DNA from: Casuarius casuarius
Lineage: Eukaryota > Chordata > Aves > Casuariiformes > Casuariidae
Assembly (NCBI GenBank): GCA_003342895.1
Contig: PTFA01000092.1
Location: 2,475,710 to 2,539,709, forward strand
DNA: 64,000 nucleotides
Reading direction: 5' to 3'
In this document: positions 48,341-61,900 of the stretch, in pieces
Numbering within the stretch: position 1 is the stretch's first letter
Layout: each line of letters opens with the position of its first letter
Translations under genes and position numbers: made by a program
Notes under the pieces: model-generated
Database searches by the model: none
What the model saw: only the letters and a program-made list of their open reading frames with translations
Told to the model about the DNA's origin: nothing

Positions 48341-48600
48341 TTTTTGATTTTGCAGTAAACCGAAGTTCAGTAAATTGATTTTCATAGTAATAAAAGCTGA
48401 ACACTCATAACCCCCAAAGTGATAAACATTTTACTGCTATTTAGAATTTATATTTTATTTCTAGCCTTTTTCTTGGATATGCCCGGAGGGGAAGCATTTT
48501 ATGTGCAGCTCTAGAAATGAACTGAGTGCAAATATTTTTATTTTCTGCTAAGCATCAAAATTTTGATGCATTCTCCTGAGACCCGATGCACTTCTTAAAA
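48341..48600. promoter_or_regulatory. AT-rich block with 18-base palindrome
   Basis: AT-rich island containing the perfect palindrome GCATCAAAATTTTGATGC (48552-48569) and a MEF2-like CTATTTAGAA. Regulatory role is inferred from composition only. Confidence 0.25.
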
Positions 48601-51600
48601 GTACAGTGCAGCTGGCAGAGCAATCGGGCTGGGCCTTTTTTTTTTTTATTCTTTTCTGGAGAAAAAGCAATATCCGTAAAAAAGCTGGACCCTGGGCACT
48701 GGGCAAATCAGACTGGATGCAATAAGTCCCAGACCGTGATCGTCAGCACTGCTTTTCTTGATGCTCAGATAGAATCAATNAGCTTTTTTCAGTGTTAATG
48801 AGCCCCTGTAATTGCTACTTCTTTCTGAGGACTGGAAGAAAAGGCATTAAAGTGCCACAAGAAGGACCATTCGCATCTCTCTGATTTTTGGATCCCCGTT
48901 TCCTAGCCCNGAGCCATGCAGGGCTGGACCCGCTGGCGTAACGCAGCCAGGTCTTGCTGTTTGTGGGCTGATTTGGACCCCTGGAGAAGCTGGTGGACTT
49001 TCTTGATTACAGTGATTAATTAGTTGGAGCGTGAACAGGGATGGATCCACCTCTCCGGTATTTATAGCCCCTTNGGAAGCAGGAAACCCCGCAGGAACCG
49101 TGTCATCCCTGCAGCGCGATTGTGTTGCCGGTCGGGACGCGATGAGGGACACCTTCCTCCGACGGCTCCCCGGGGCAGGATTTGGGCACCGAGCTTGTCC
49201 GGAAGGGAGCAGTTGGCCACTGCCAGGCTCTGGATGGTGGGAAGCCCAGCGGCGCTGAAACTGCCCATAGCGCAGGGAATTGCACGGAGCCGGCGTCGGG
49301 GCTGGTCCAGCAAGGCTGATGTTCCCCTGCTCTCCCAGCTGGGCTACTTGTCTTCTAAAGCCCCACGGGCCAGAGGCGCCGGGGAGGGTCGCAGCCAAGC
49401 CTGGCAGCCAGCGGATAATCCGTGATCCCCCGGGGGTCAAGGACGCAAGTCCTTCGCTGGTGGGACAGGATGGCTCAGGGCATCACCGGATGATGTACAA
49501 CGCTCACGCNGAGGCTTGGGAAGTCCCAGGGTGCTGAATCTTAAAATAACAATGCGATGATGGATGAGGAAACCATCGCAGGTGCTTTTTAGAGATTTCT
49601 GAAATGTTTTAGCTATAACTCTTCTCTCCTTACAGGTCCTGGGTGGCCAGATTCATGGCAAAAAATACAGCTGCCTTTTTATGCAAAGGGATAAAAGAAG
49701 CAATACATATAAATGATATTAATGCTCTCTAAAATGCCCTGGAAATATTCCTTCTGTAAAATAGATATGACAAGTACAGATGACATCTCATAAGGTGACC
49801 CAAATGATTCAGCACTTGGCGGCACATGAGTAATGTGCCCATCCCCATCTCTCTANCAGTAACCTCTTTATGCCGTGTAATGCCGCCCAGGAGAAGATGT
49901 ACAATGTTTTCTGTGTATTTAAATGTGAAGGCTAGACGATGCAGATGCCAGACCTCAGCGAGCTCTCTTAGGCACTGCAATGCCACGGAAAGCTGGGTTT
50001 GGGTGCGTTGATGCGGTCTGCGAGAGCGTCTGAGAGACGTGTCCTTCGGCTCGCAGCGCGGCGTCCCAGCCGGNGCTCCGCTCCCTGCGGATGAGGAGCT
50101 GCTGACGGGTGCTCGGCACGGGTCACCTCTGAGCAAATACCGGGAGCCTGGTAAATATTGGAGTATTCGTCCTCATGTTCGTTCAGGCTCAGTTTAAGCT
50201 CTCTTTTCATTAGCATTTTACATTNAGAGCCACTTCTGTCTTACATGAGCGTAACGAGGGCAGGGTGAGAGCTGGAGGAACCTCCTTTTGCTTGGCACCC
50301 GCTCCAAAATTGCCTTCCCATCAATGAAGCCATGCAATGAGCCACGTTTAATGAGTCAAAATGTTAATTAACACGCACATAAATTNGGCAGCCCTGCCTG
50401 GCTGAATGGCTGCGGCCCAGGACGGCTGGCACACACCGCAACTGTGAATTCCTCCCCCTCATCATCATCACATTTTCTGGCTCTCTCCGTCATTAGTTTT
50501 TATTTGATGATTTAATACCACTGTTAGCCGAAAAATTATCAGTGCTAGCGTCCATGCANAGCGCGCTGCAAGTGAGCGCTGTAAAACATGAGGCAATTCC
50601 TGCTACAAAGATGTCACACAACAGAAGAAATATCTCCCTCATTTCTGCTGAGGACTGAAGGGACTTGGCAACCCGAAAGCCTCGTCGGCACCACTAGTGT
50701 AGAGCGCTCGAGTCCTGCAGGAAGAAAAGCACAACAGTAAGGAAAATGAAAGAAAAAAGTAGCGTCTCTGCAATAAGACTGGATATCTTGGCCAGAAGGA
50801 AGAGGCGCATCGGCTCACGGGATTGGCATTTTGGAGAATATCTTCTTCTCACTGCAAATAAGGAGCATTTTGGACTAGTGGTGCAGTGAGTCTGTCTTGC
50901 ACAGGCCACATTATATTTAAAGCAGGAAAAGTCTAAAAACAGCTCCAGAGAGTCTTCAGCCAGCCCTTCTGTCTTTTCCTTTCGGATTTGCTTTTGAAAA
51001 CAGCCCATTNGCCCCTGCAAATTCCAGGTATCGTGTTTTCCCCATCTGCATGGACTTCAGGGACGCTGCGTTCTTTTACCCGCTGATCTGGTGATTTTTA
51101 TCCCATCGCACTGCAGATGGCCTGACTTAANGGTCCGAGTGAAACACAGTAAATTGTAAGAGAAAGGGTAGGACCCTTCAGTGCCAAATCCTCACAGATG
51201 CTTAGTTTGAACAAATATCTTCTCAGCTCCTTCTTTTCTNTCTACAGGTTAAAAATACCTTCGCTTGCATCAGTAATACCGATGCTTTACTGCAGTAACA
51301 GGTAAATTGGACTTCCATTGGCTTCCTCGTGAGAAACCAGAGCTGGACCCCACTCAGGGATGGTTTCATTCATTTGCTAACCTTGTGCCACCTTGGAAAA
51401 TGCAATTGTAACAGGGCGATTCACTGGGCTTAGCTACTCAGGTGTGAATCCAGAGTGGCTCCCCTGATGCCATCAGGAGGGACAAGACGGNCTTGGTCCC
51501 ATTAGTGCCATGGTGGGAGAGCAGAGCAGGACCGAGAGGGATCTCAGCTTGCCCNCAGGTCTGCTGGCTTCCCAGCTGACACCGCCGCTTTCCCCACGTG

Positions 51601-53987
51601 CCGACTCCAACGCTTTCCCATGGAGCAATAGCCAACGTGCGGCAAAGCCCGGCCCGGCTGTTCAGCAATGAGCTGGGGTGGGATTAGGAGCAGCTTTCCA
51701 AAGACGGAGGCACGTTCAGCCCTTCCAGGCAGAAGGGGGGAGGCGTTTGCAGGGCCTCACCTGCTTATCTCACCTCCTGACACGTCTTATCAGCCAGCCC
51801 TACTCCACCCCACCCTGAGGACATCGCGAGGCATCTCTGTACTCCGTAACCCAGCCAAAAAGGGTCATTAATTCCTAATTAGTTAACCCTTTGCGGTGGT
51901 CCCCTGCATTCTTGGCGTGCATAGTTTGTAGCAGTCGGAGTGCCCGTTGGCGCGGTCGCATGTGGTCGAGCTCCCCGAGGAACGAGCGGAGCTGCAGGAG
52001 TGCCGGGAGCAGGTCTGGACCCCAGCTAAGGTCACAGAGCCCCAGAGGATGGGGCCGGGGGGNCTTGCAGCCCAGCCACAGCTCGGCAGGTGGGTCGCGG
52101 TCACGCCGCAGCGTTCCCGGGCTGCCCCGGACTTGGGGAATGGCTACGGGGCCCTCGGGGTGCAAATAGCCCTTTCCCCAGAGCTGCGCCCAGAAGGAGT
52201 CCACCCACAGCCAAGGATGGAGCCGTCTTTTGTGCGCAGAAATGAAGGGATGCTNTAATGTGTCGTCTTCTCATGAGTGGACCGTGCCAGCAAGCGTGGT
52301 TGAAGGCTCTGGCGGAAATCGGAGCAGGATGCTCACAACGATGGGTCACAGAGGACTACAAAACAGAGCCCAGAAACTACCCAGGTGACTTTCCATTCCC
52401 ACCGGGATTCATTCAACAAACCCATATCAGTTTAAATTTGGGGGGACCCAGTATCAATCACCACGGGGAGGAGTGTTTGACAGGGACGCTGGAGCCTCTG
52501 GGTGGGCTCAGAATGGTTGCTTTTCTTTGGTAATTAGGAAAGATTACACAAATGATTAAGCCTTTATTTACCAGTCAGTGACTCCGGTTTACAGAGCCGG
52601 AGTGCTAATCTGTCATGCCCACGCTCTCCAGCTCTCCAAACTCCCCTGCACAGCAGGAGCAGAATTGGGCTTCAAAAGGGACGTTTGGAGAAGGATCAAG
52701 GCTGGAGACTTTTACCCTGCTGGACTCCAGCACTGTTTCGGTTCAGGCTTTTCACGAGACCAACATTTTTGGTTGCGTTTCAGTAAATGGTGAGGAATAC
52801 ACCAGTGTGGCCAGCTCTGCACACAGATACAAACCTCTCTGTGACATTGGGGATTCTTGCCTTCAAGGGGTTTCTTTGCCTCTCGCCTAGCGGGCAGCTG
52901 TCCTGGAAGTTAATATTTCTTACGGATAAAATTCCATCTCCACTTTTGCCAGGGACTTAATTGAGGCCCCAGCTTCACCTCTGTGGTGTGGCAAAGCCAC
53001 CCCCGGTACGCGGTGCTCAGCAGCGCCCGGGCTGNTTGGGGCGGTGGGACCACCACCGCTGGGTTTGCCTTCGGATGCTGACCAGAAAGGAATATGCGAT
53101 GTGTCCCGGGCACTGACAGCTGAGCGGACGCACAGCCTGGACAGCTTGTGCTGCAGATAAAGGAGAGAAAGCATCTCCTGGCGAGGAAACCCAGGATTTC
53201 TCCCGCTGCGAGTCTTTATCCTTGTTGACTCTAGATTTCGATCACCCAGCCCACAAGCCCGGGTCCTCACATCCATCTTCCTCCCTGCCGCGGGGTTTGG
53301 CACGGCCACTTATCCCTGCAGTATATAACCACTTCCCGGTAAAGTATATCATTACCGCNGTCCCCTACAGACTGGAGGGACGGCGTGACGCTCTCTTTGG
53401 GGGAAAACCATGGTCCCCTGCGTTGCTTGGGTGCAGGGTGGTGCCCAGCAGGTGCCCGTGCCCCTTTCTCTGTTTTCTACTTCTACTTTCTGCTTCTCAG
53501 CTCCACAGAGCTTTTCTGCTCTGCACGGTGCAAAGAGATTTCAGAGGCATTTTCTCTGGCTGGAAGGGAGAGGGAAACGTTTCTGGATCTAAAACAAAAA
53601 TTTGAATTCTTGCTTTTTGGCATCTGAGGAAATCCAGAAGGTTTGTTTTGTAAGAAAGAACATGCTAGAGATTGAAAAGTGATATGGACAGGTTAAATAC
53701 AGACAAAGGTACATAGAGAGTTTTAAAGAAAAAGAAACACTTTAAGAATAATGTTGATTATTTAAGAATAAGTGCACCGAATGTTACACCAGGAATTTTT
53801 GTCTGTCGGACAGGAGTTTGGATCAATTTGGGCTGCCTTTGCACGGCCATCGGTTTCGCCTCGCGGCCCATCAGCTCTGTCGAGGGGGACCTCCCGCAGG
53901 GTGGGGGCTGCAAGCTCGGCCCCAAAACGTATGGCCTCAGCTGCAATCTTCACATAGGCAAAAACCCCCATAGGTTGTGCAGCCCCC
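48601..53987. other. Gene-free sequence with scattered N bases
   Basis: Mixed composition, with modest CpG-rich patches at 49060-49440 and 51930-52170. No gene, RNA or mobile element recognised. Single N bases recur every 60-900 bases. Confidence 0.5.
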
Positions 53988-54114
53988 GGGACACCAGCCG
54001 TCCCTCCGCGGGATCACGGCATCGCTGCTCGCTGGGGACCGACCCCCAGCCTCTGGGACACCAGCCGTCCCTCCGCGGGATCACGGCATCGCTGCTCGCT
54101 GGGGACCGACCCCC
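53988..54114 (+). repeat. 67-bp tandem duplication
   Basis: Two copies with a 67-base period, starting GGGACACCAGCCGTCC. They are identical over the first 60 or so bases and differ at the end. It lies in the N-bearing part of the window, so an assembly artefact is possible. Confidence 0.85.
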
Positions 54115-54839
54115 GGCACCTGCCAGGCCGGTGCAGCCACTGACCTGCCACCAGTTTTGTCTTTACCTTGATTAAAGGTGAAATCTGGCCCAAATGTCAA
54201 CTCTGGTCGACCTTCAAGAAAGCTACTGGAGCCNGAGGGAAGGAACGAGGCGGTGGAGAAGCGCAGGGCTTGCGCTAAGGGCCAAAGGCTGCTCTCGGCT
54301 GCTGGAGGGCTGCACGAGTGCCAGCGCCGGCAGACGCGGCTCCCAAAATAGCGTCTTGGGGCTGGCGCTCGCAAGGCTTCGTGTTTCCCGAGGTGTNGGC
54401 CTGATGCTTTGTTATGATGTGTCACGTTAGCCTATTAAACAGGCTGCCTGCTCCCCCGATAAACAGCGCCGGGGACTAAACACGCTACAAGGAAATTAAT
54501 TGGGGAACTGCGTCACCGTTCTCCCACCGACTCAGGGCCCGGCGGCCGCTCCGGTCCCCCTCCGGGAACAGCGAGGCATCACCGTCCCGACTCCTGTCCT
54601 GACGATGGCAGAGAAAAAGGGGANCGATCGCTTCCAAGCAGTGGGATCAGCATCACGAGTTAAATAAGAACCGGGCCGGGATCTACACGGCAAGGGCAGC
54701 TCTGTGCCAGACCCAGCACGACGGCTTCACCCCTGCTCCTATTTGCCCCNGCTCCTATGTGCTCCCGCGCGGCGAAGCGGAGGACAACAGCCAGCGCCGG
54801 AGAAATGAGGGCGAAACGATCATCGAGAAAGGAAAGGGC

Positions 54840-55050
54840 TCTGGTATATATAGATACAGATTAATAAGTGAACCATTCATCTGATAGGGACACCGGCGAA
54901 GTTTGCAGGTATTCGGCCACGCTATAGTTCAGCAACACCACTTCACTTTATCTATTGCCCAAGTAACACAAACATTTATGGAATTACATTTTAAGGCTTT
55001 TAAAGGTGTATTTAAAACATGTTTTCTTTGAAGTGTTATCTTTGCAAGCT
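54840..55050. promoter_or_regulatory. Candidate enhancer with paired NKX and GATA sites
   Basis: Three AAGTG/CACTT words lie next to GATA sites: 54866-54870 with TGATAG at 54882, CACTT at 54944-54948 overlapping TTATCT at 54948-54953, and AAGTG at 55031-55035 abutting TTATCT at 55036-55041. A T-box half-site AGGTGT lies at 55004-55009. The set is the classic cardiac kernel (NKX2-5, GATA4/5/6, TBX); activity is inference. Confidence 0.35.
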
Positions 55051-58000
55051 CTCCTGCNCTGATAAAACCCGTGTTTAGCTGCCTCTCAAGGAGCGCTTGA
55101 GAACTGCTGGTTCCCGAGATATTGCGTCCTCCCTGGACGGGGCCGGGGAAGAGCAGGCTGCCAGCGGCAGGCCGGGAGCCATAGCCTCGCCGGCGGACGC
55201 GGTTCGCCCNGTGCAGCGTGCTTTGGCTTGGCCCTTCTGCACAGTGGCTGCGTTTGCAGGAAAGCAGCGGTGGGAGGTTTGTGGTGGTCCCAGGCTGCAG
55301 GGGAACATCAACCGTCACCAAAGCGTGAGGTCTGCTCTGCCCCAGGGCTCCGTCACGAAGCCTCAAGTCTACGGTTTATAACCAAAGCAAAGCAAAAGCT
55401 CTTGGTTTTTGCACAAGTCGCAACGTGCAAACGCCGATTCGCTCTCTGGGCGCCTTCAGGAGAAGGGAAACGGCGCGGTGAAANAAATGACTTCACCGCG
55501 GGATGGTTCCACTTAACGTCCTGGTCCCTCCTCCCCGCCCTGCCCCGAAATGAAGATGTCGTTCAGCAGCTCATCACTCACGAGCAGGCTCAGCGCAGCG
55601 AGCCAACGCGCATACCCCAGGCATTAGCCCGCAGTCAGAAGACCTGACCCAAAGCTCCTTGAAATCGATGGACAGGCTCCAGTGGCTTTCCGCGGGCCTT
55701 GGAGCTGAGCAAATGCTGGCAAACTCCGCTGGAGCTGATGGGAACGTTGCTGGCAACGCGGGCTGGCGGGTCGAGCGAAGGGAGAAAATTAATTCGTCAA
55801 CCGAGAAGATTCTTCTTCTCTTGACGTTTCCAAGGAGTTTCTTAACAGAGGATTAATTAACGTCCCTTCAAGTGAGGAAAGCTGTCTCCCCAAGTGCCAT
55901 TCCAAATACCAGCCGCTCCGGATCGGCCGCGGGGATATTGCACGTAGCTCGAGGGGGTGTAAATCTCTCTCCCCACCTCGTTTGCCCCTTTTCTGCTCCT
56001 CCCTGGCTCGGCGCAGGCTGCCTCGCTCCTGACCTCCACCCTCGCCGGGACGAGCTGGCCATGCCGGCTCCAGCCCCGCTCCGGCGCCCTTCTCCAGGGC
56101 TTTTCATTCATTTTCTTCCCCCAAACACGCCTCCCCCCCCAGTCACTAGGCACAACTCGTCTGAACGTGTGCCGAACCCGATAAGCCTTTGGCAGCTCCG
56201 GGAATAAATTGCTTTAATAAAAATGAAAAACATTTTGGGAGGGCTGTGGGGACGGGAAGCAAAAGCAAACGCAAAAATAGCGTAGCGGCGAGGGCCCACT
56301 CGGAGCACGGCGAGCGGCCAGGCCAGGCGCGGAGGCAGCGCCAGAGCCTTCACCTGCAGCTTTTACTGCATATTCCTGCAAAGAGCGCGGCGTGGATACT
56401 TTTCCCTCCAGGCAATGCTGGAGAACTTGCTAAAACACTCTGAGAGATGAACGGGAGGAGAAAGTGGTGCATTTGGATCAAGCTCGCCGGGGAGGACGCG
56501 GGAACCCTTTCCGCCGCACAGGAAAGGAGGCTGTCAAAATAAATCGTATTCCCAAACGGAGCTTTCGCACTTAGCGAACGAAATTTCGCAGAGGTCTCTT
56601 TTATTTGTGCTTGTGAGTGAGGCACATAAATCACTAGCTAATACAGTGCGAGCTATTGCATTGCAAAACTGCACACGCTACTTTTGAAGTGTTGCATCAT
56701 ATGAACCCAGCGGATTAGCAATTAGGCCCCAAGGCAAATCCAGCATTTCCAAAGATTTTGGCCCTAGAAGGAGAAAATAGTGTTGCTAGCACCAGCTTAG
56801 CAATTTGTACATGTAAGTGCAGTGCTTGTTTTAGCTGAGTCCTTTTTATTTACCTTCTGGGTTTCGAGGCTGTAGGAAACATCTTAGTTTCTCCTTTGCA
56901 GCCAACTTGACGGAGACCTGCTTTTTCTTCCCCGAGAGTTGCTCAGACGCCGCTGCAAACTGCCTCTTAAAGAAAACCTTTAGCTGCGGGAGGCTGGCAA
57001 GAAAACAATGCTGAATTAGCGGCACTGGGTGTTTTACAGCTGGTTTCACATTCATTTTTTTCCGCTCCATTCAGACTCAGGTAAATAGTCCTTTCCTGCC
57101 TTTTATTGCTATGAAATCCCTAAAACACCTCCTGTAATATCAGCAGCGGGGTGACAGGTGAAACACGGACCCTCAGGGTGACGCAGGCTCCCCAGAGCCC
57201 GCCGCGGCGCGGGAATGCTTTCCGGAGGGAGAGCCGAGCCCCGGCACGGGCAGGCGCTGGGGACGCGGGGCAGCGCGGCCTTGAGGGGTGTGCCGGGGCG
57301 TTTTCCACGGCAGCCGACACGGTGAGTTTGCACGACGTGCCAAGGGCAGAAATGATCAAAAAGAGTAACTGGCTGATGCCGATTTCTTCCTGCAAGCGCA
57401 GTTTTGTCAAAAATGGAAGCGGCTTGCGGGAACGCTGCGGTCACAATGAACGGGAAAAGCATCGAAGTATTGTTTTAAAGCCTGAGGTATTTTTGATGAA
57501 TTAATTACAGAGATTAAATGGCGTGGTTGTGTTTTATTAGGAAATCTTTTCAAACCTGCCAAAAATAAAGAGCTGTCATCCTTCCCGTGTTCTCAGAGCA
57601 GAAGCGTTTCCAGGGAAAACTTTGCTAACGAAGGAGTCGGGAGAAATATTTCCTGCAAGAGTTGCTTCCATCGACACTTGCATCTTTTCTAATCTACAAA
57701 ACTCTCTGTGCGACTGGGGCCATTTCCACGGGGCTATAATTCTCCAGAAGGGGCTTTTTCACTCCTTGGTGGCTGCTTAAAACGCCAAAAGCATCTTTGG
57801 CTCTGAAATTTGCACTTTTTTTTTTTGGATGGGGAGGAGGGAGGGAGGCGCCAGGGAAAGCGGATGCCGCAGGAGGAGGAGCAGAGGTGGAGGAGCAGGA
57901 GATAGGGAGGACTGCGAAGCGCGGAGTTTCCCAAAGGCCGGGTCACGACCGTGCTGGCGGGAGCCAAGCCATGCCGGAGGCCGGCGGAGGCAGCGGCATC

Positions 58001-58309
58001 CCACCCGGCTCCCTTCGCCGCTCTGGGAGAAGGGGAATGTGGGGCCGGAGCGCAGTCCCGGAGCAGCCCGGGCGCCGGCGGCAGCTCGTGAGCTGAGAAA
58101 CGGCACAGCCTGCGATGGCAGACCCTTCTCCCTCCTCCCGCAGGCCTGAGCCAAAAAGGGGGCGTTTTCATACAATTTAAGAAATGTTCATTTCGGCAGG
58201 CTGGGAGGCAGGTGGCCGCCCCCGGCACAGCCTCTGCCACCAGCCTGGTCCTCACCGCCGCGCGGGCAGGGACCTCCGTGGTGCCGGCGCGTGTCCTGCA
58301 TGCCATGCC
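55051..58309. other. GC-rich intergenic sequence with AT-rich breaks
   Basis: CpG-rich at about 55140-55220, 55900-56100, 57170-57320 and 57840-58300. AT-richer, possibly conserved blocks lie at 56560-56850 and 57470-57720. No gene recognised. Confidence 0.45.
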
Positions 58310-58382
58310 GGGGACACGTTGGGGACACATTGGGGACACACTGGGGACATGCCGGGGACATGTCAGGGATACGTTGGGGACC
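58310..58382 (+). repeat. 11-bp minisatellite
   Basis: Six and a half units of GGGGACACGTT with variants (ACATT, ACACT, ATGCC, ATGTC). Confidence 0.9.
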
Positions 58383-58888
58383 AGGGACACAGGGTCCCCA
58401 TGGCCCAGGCGGCCAGGGAGCATCTCATCTCATCTGCGGCACTGCAGCTCGGCAAGCGCAGCAGGTCTCATTGCACAGCAAACCACAGCCCACAGGTGCA
58501 GCCAAAAAAAAAAAAAAAATCACAAAAAATGTGCTGTTCTAGCATCTTTTAGTTTTTTCCCTTCCGTCTTTCTCACTGAAGGCCCTGACCGTGAAGGCTG
58601 GGGCTGGAATTGCTCCCCGCGCTCGCCCCGAGGACGTGCCGAGCCCCCCTCGGGCTCCTTCTCCCTCCGCGGGGCAGCCTGGAAATCTCGGCTTTGGTGC
58701 CAGAGCGAAGCTTTTGGCCAGATATTTTAGGGTATTAAATATCCATGTGTTGGCTATTGGGAAAATCTGAGGCATAGCGAGAGCAGCAGGTGAATTTAGG
58801 TGGGAGCAAGAAAACCTGCAAGGTGTTTCCCGAGCGGCGGGTCGTGCCAAAGTCCGAGGGCGGCAGATGCGTCTCCATCGGCCTGGCG

Positions 58889-58913
58889 CCGGCTCCGGCT
58901 CCGGCTCCGGCTC
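58889..58913 (+). repeat. GGCTCC hexamer repeat
   Basis: About four GGCTCC units in a CpG-rich segment. Confidence 0.85.
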
Positions 58914-61900
58914 ATCCCTCGGGGCTGCTCCCGCGGCCATCCGGCAAACCACGCTCACCTCCCGGCCCGTCAGCTCCTGCATCTCCGCGGGGGGATAATG
59001 ATATTTACCCCCCTGCAAAGAGCCGGGAGAGCTCTCGGCGGCACCGCAGCCTCAGCACCGCCGGCTCATCCGTCATCACCCGCCCTCGGAGGCTCTGGGG
59101 CAACGTCCGACGCGGCTCCGGTTGTTAGACACGCCGCTCGTCGGTCCGTCTCAGCAGGCTTGCCGCGCTTTTGCAGCCTTCCCACCTTGGCGAGGCAGGA
59201 AAAGGAAGCAGGCAGCTCCTCGTGCTGGTTTGGCAGGTGATGGGATGGGGCCCCGGCCGGTGCCGCGGCTGCGCTGGCGGCCGCTCGCGTTGCGAAGCCG
59301 GCGAGCAGCCTCTGCTGGAGGCGGCGTGTCATATAGCAGCACCGCGCCGGCTGCGACGTGGCTAACGAGGCAGAGCTTAATCAGCTCATTGCAAAAGCTG
59401 CCCGGCTGGTTTGTATCGCTCCTGGTTCTGCCGCCGTTCCTGCATATCCGTTGCAGATCGGTGTCCTCCGGAGATGAACCCGGCAGCGCAACTCCTGCCT
59501 GCTGGGGCGGCTCGTTCCTGCAGGGATGCCCCGAGCATCGGGCCGTGGGCTGGTCCATGCAGGGTGCTACCAAAGTCCTGGGAGGACCCATCTCTTCGAC
59601 GTCCCCAGGTTCATATCAACGTCCCGTATGGACATCAGGCAGAAACAGGCACGCAGCAAGCTGAGCCCCAGCAGGCTCACGATCCGACCGCCTGTAAAAC
59701 CAGCCTCCAGCTCAGCCACATCCATGCCTGCACCCGGCCAAGGCCCCCGTTGATCCCGACCTGTGGGCTGGCCTCCGCGCTTGGCCTCAGGCTTGCGCCG
59801 TCGCCAGCAGCTCCCCCAGCGCTGTGGGCTCTGCGTTGCGCCTGGCTGTGCTCCCTGGTCCGTCCTGCCGCCTCGCTCAGGGGTTGGATTTCCTCACCAC
59901 CAAACCAGTTTCCCTGTTACCTGTCCTGAGCTGGGGCTCTCGCACCCATTAACTTGCTGTTCCTCGACAAGCTCTCAAGTGCTCTGATGCACAAAGATGG
60001 TGAGAGGTCTGAAGGTTGCTTTCCTAGGTAGCAGGAGATGCTTCGTGTCCCCCCTTGGGCTGCTACTGATATGTGCAGAAGATGACCGACCTGGGGAACA
60101 GCGGCTGTCTGGGCACCGGCTTGGTCTGGTGCTGCAGCGGGTGGGGAGGGACTCCCTCGGGGCACAGGGTTTGGCGAGGGCAGCACCCGCTCGGCAGCGC
60201 CTTGGGGTGACTCGGATCTCCCAGAGCGCTGGAGCGGGGCTGGGGACGCGTGGAGCGCGGGGCTTCCCGTGTGACTTCTGTCACGTCCTCGCAAAGGAGG
60301 ACATTTCCCGGTGGCCCGAGCAGGCAGGGGTTGTCGCAGGCTTTCTGGATGGATCGTCCTCGCCGGTGGCCGCGTGTCTAGGCGGTGACCTCTGACAGCT
60401 CCCGCTCTGAGCTGGCTGGCCTCCTCCGCAATACGGTTAATCGATGTCTCGTTCCTCCGCACCGTTGCAATCCCGTTGCCGCCGAGCGTCCCGCCTGCCC
60501 GCGCCGCAGTGCTGCCTCTCGTCTCGCTGGCCCTCCGCTTGCAGCCGTCTGTCTCGGGCTGGGCCATAAACCTCCAGGTTGCGTTAGTGGGTTTGTTTCT
60601 TTGCTAAAGAGACTTTTCTTCTTAATAATAAAAAAGTACTTGAAAATTATTTTTGTTTCAGTTTCTAGTTGCAAAGAAACACATTTCCTGTACAGATCTT
60701 TCGACTTTATGGCCTGGAAGCGGCAGTCTTTAGTCTAACTGTGGCTCCTGTCAGCAGCCTGACTTCCAGGAGATACCTGACAAGGAGAGACGGAGATCAT
60801 TTCTAAATGCATCACTCCTTGCTTCCCAGAAATCTCCGTTCGGCTTTCTCGTGCACCAGGGCAATTCTCCCAGGTAGCTGCGCCCGGCTCTTTCCTCGCC
60901 GCTGCAGCCTGTGCGGGCGGCACAGCCCCGGCACCCGCACGCAGGGGGTGGCATTAACCCCTCCTCTTAGTATTTCCCTTCCCAGTGTCTACACGGGAGA
61001 TGGTGCAGACACAGCAGTCGCTGAGCCGTCGGTGCAAGACTTCGGTGCCTCCGCCGCTGCGTGGAGGTCCGGCTGCCTCCGGCTGTCTCGCCAAGCTCTG
61101 CGCCTCCCCACCACCCCTCCTACGACCTTGCCGGCTGGTCCAAGCAAAGATCTTCCTTCCGTGTGGTTGCCGTAAATTCCAGCGTGGCAAACATGAGCCC
61201 GAGGTACCGGCCTGTATCAAGCGACCATTCCCTAACTGACATATCCGCCAGGGAAACAAACAGCCCAAAAGGAAGGAGAAGGGCTTAAAGGAGCCAAAAG
61301 CTTCCCGGTGTCTATTGCAGGTTGCTTGGGAGAAGCCTTGGATGGAAAATAACACTTAGCCCCGTCCCACATCCCTCTTCGGGAAGAGCGAGCGAGGAGT
61401 TTCGCACACGCAGCGCAACCACCAGACCATCCCTGCGGGCCCGCCGAGCAGCGCGGCTGGCCCAGCAGCGCCGTGTTTGCCTGCCGCCCGTGTGCACCAC
61501 GCCGGAGGCTGGCCGCGCTCCCGGGAGCCCCGGCCGAACCCGTCCGCGTGCGGCGCGGCGGAGCGCCGAGGCAGCGCTTTGCGGCAGAGCGCAGAGCGCC
61601 AGGGCGGTTGCTGGGGCCGTGCTGCCGAGGGCTCGGCGAGGCGGCTCAGCAGTCCTGCTGCAAACGGGCCTGGCGACGTTGCTGTCACCGGACACGTGTG
61701 ACTTTATGCTGGCTGAGGACGGAGCTGTTCCTATGTCTGGAAGATGCACGCCGTGGCAGCGCTGCCCTCCTCGTGCTGCCTCCGCCGGGGCAGGAGCTCG
61801 GCCTCAGCGCCCTGAACCCCCTTCCCTGCTACCTCTCCTACCCACAGACTCCCGAAATATCACATGGAAATCATCCTCCCCGGCTCACGTGTCCGGTAAA

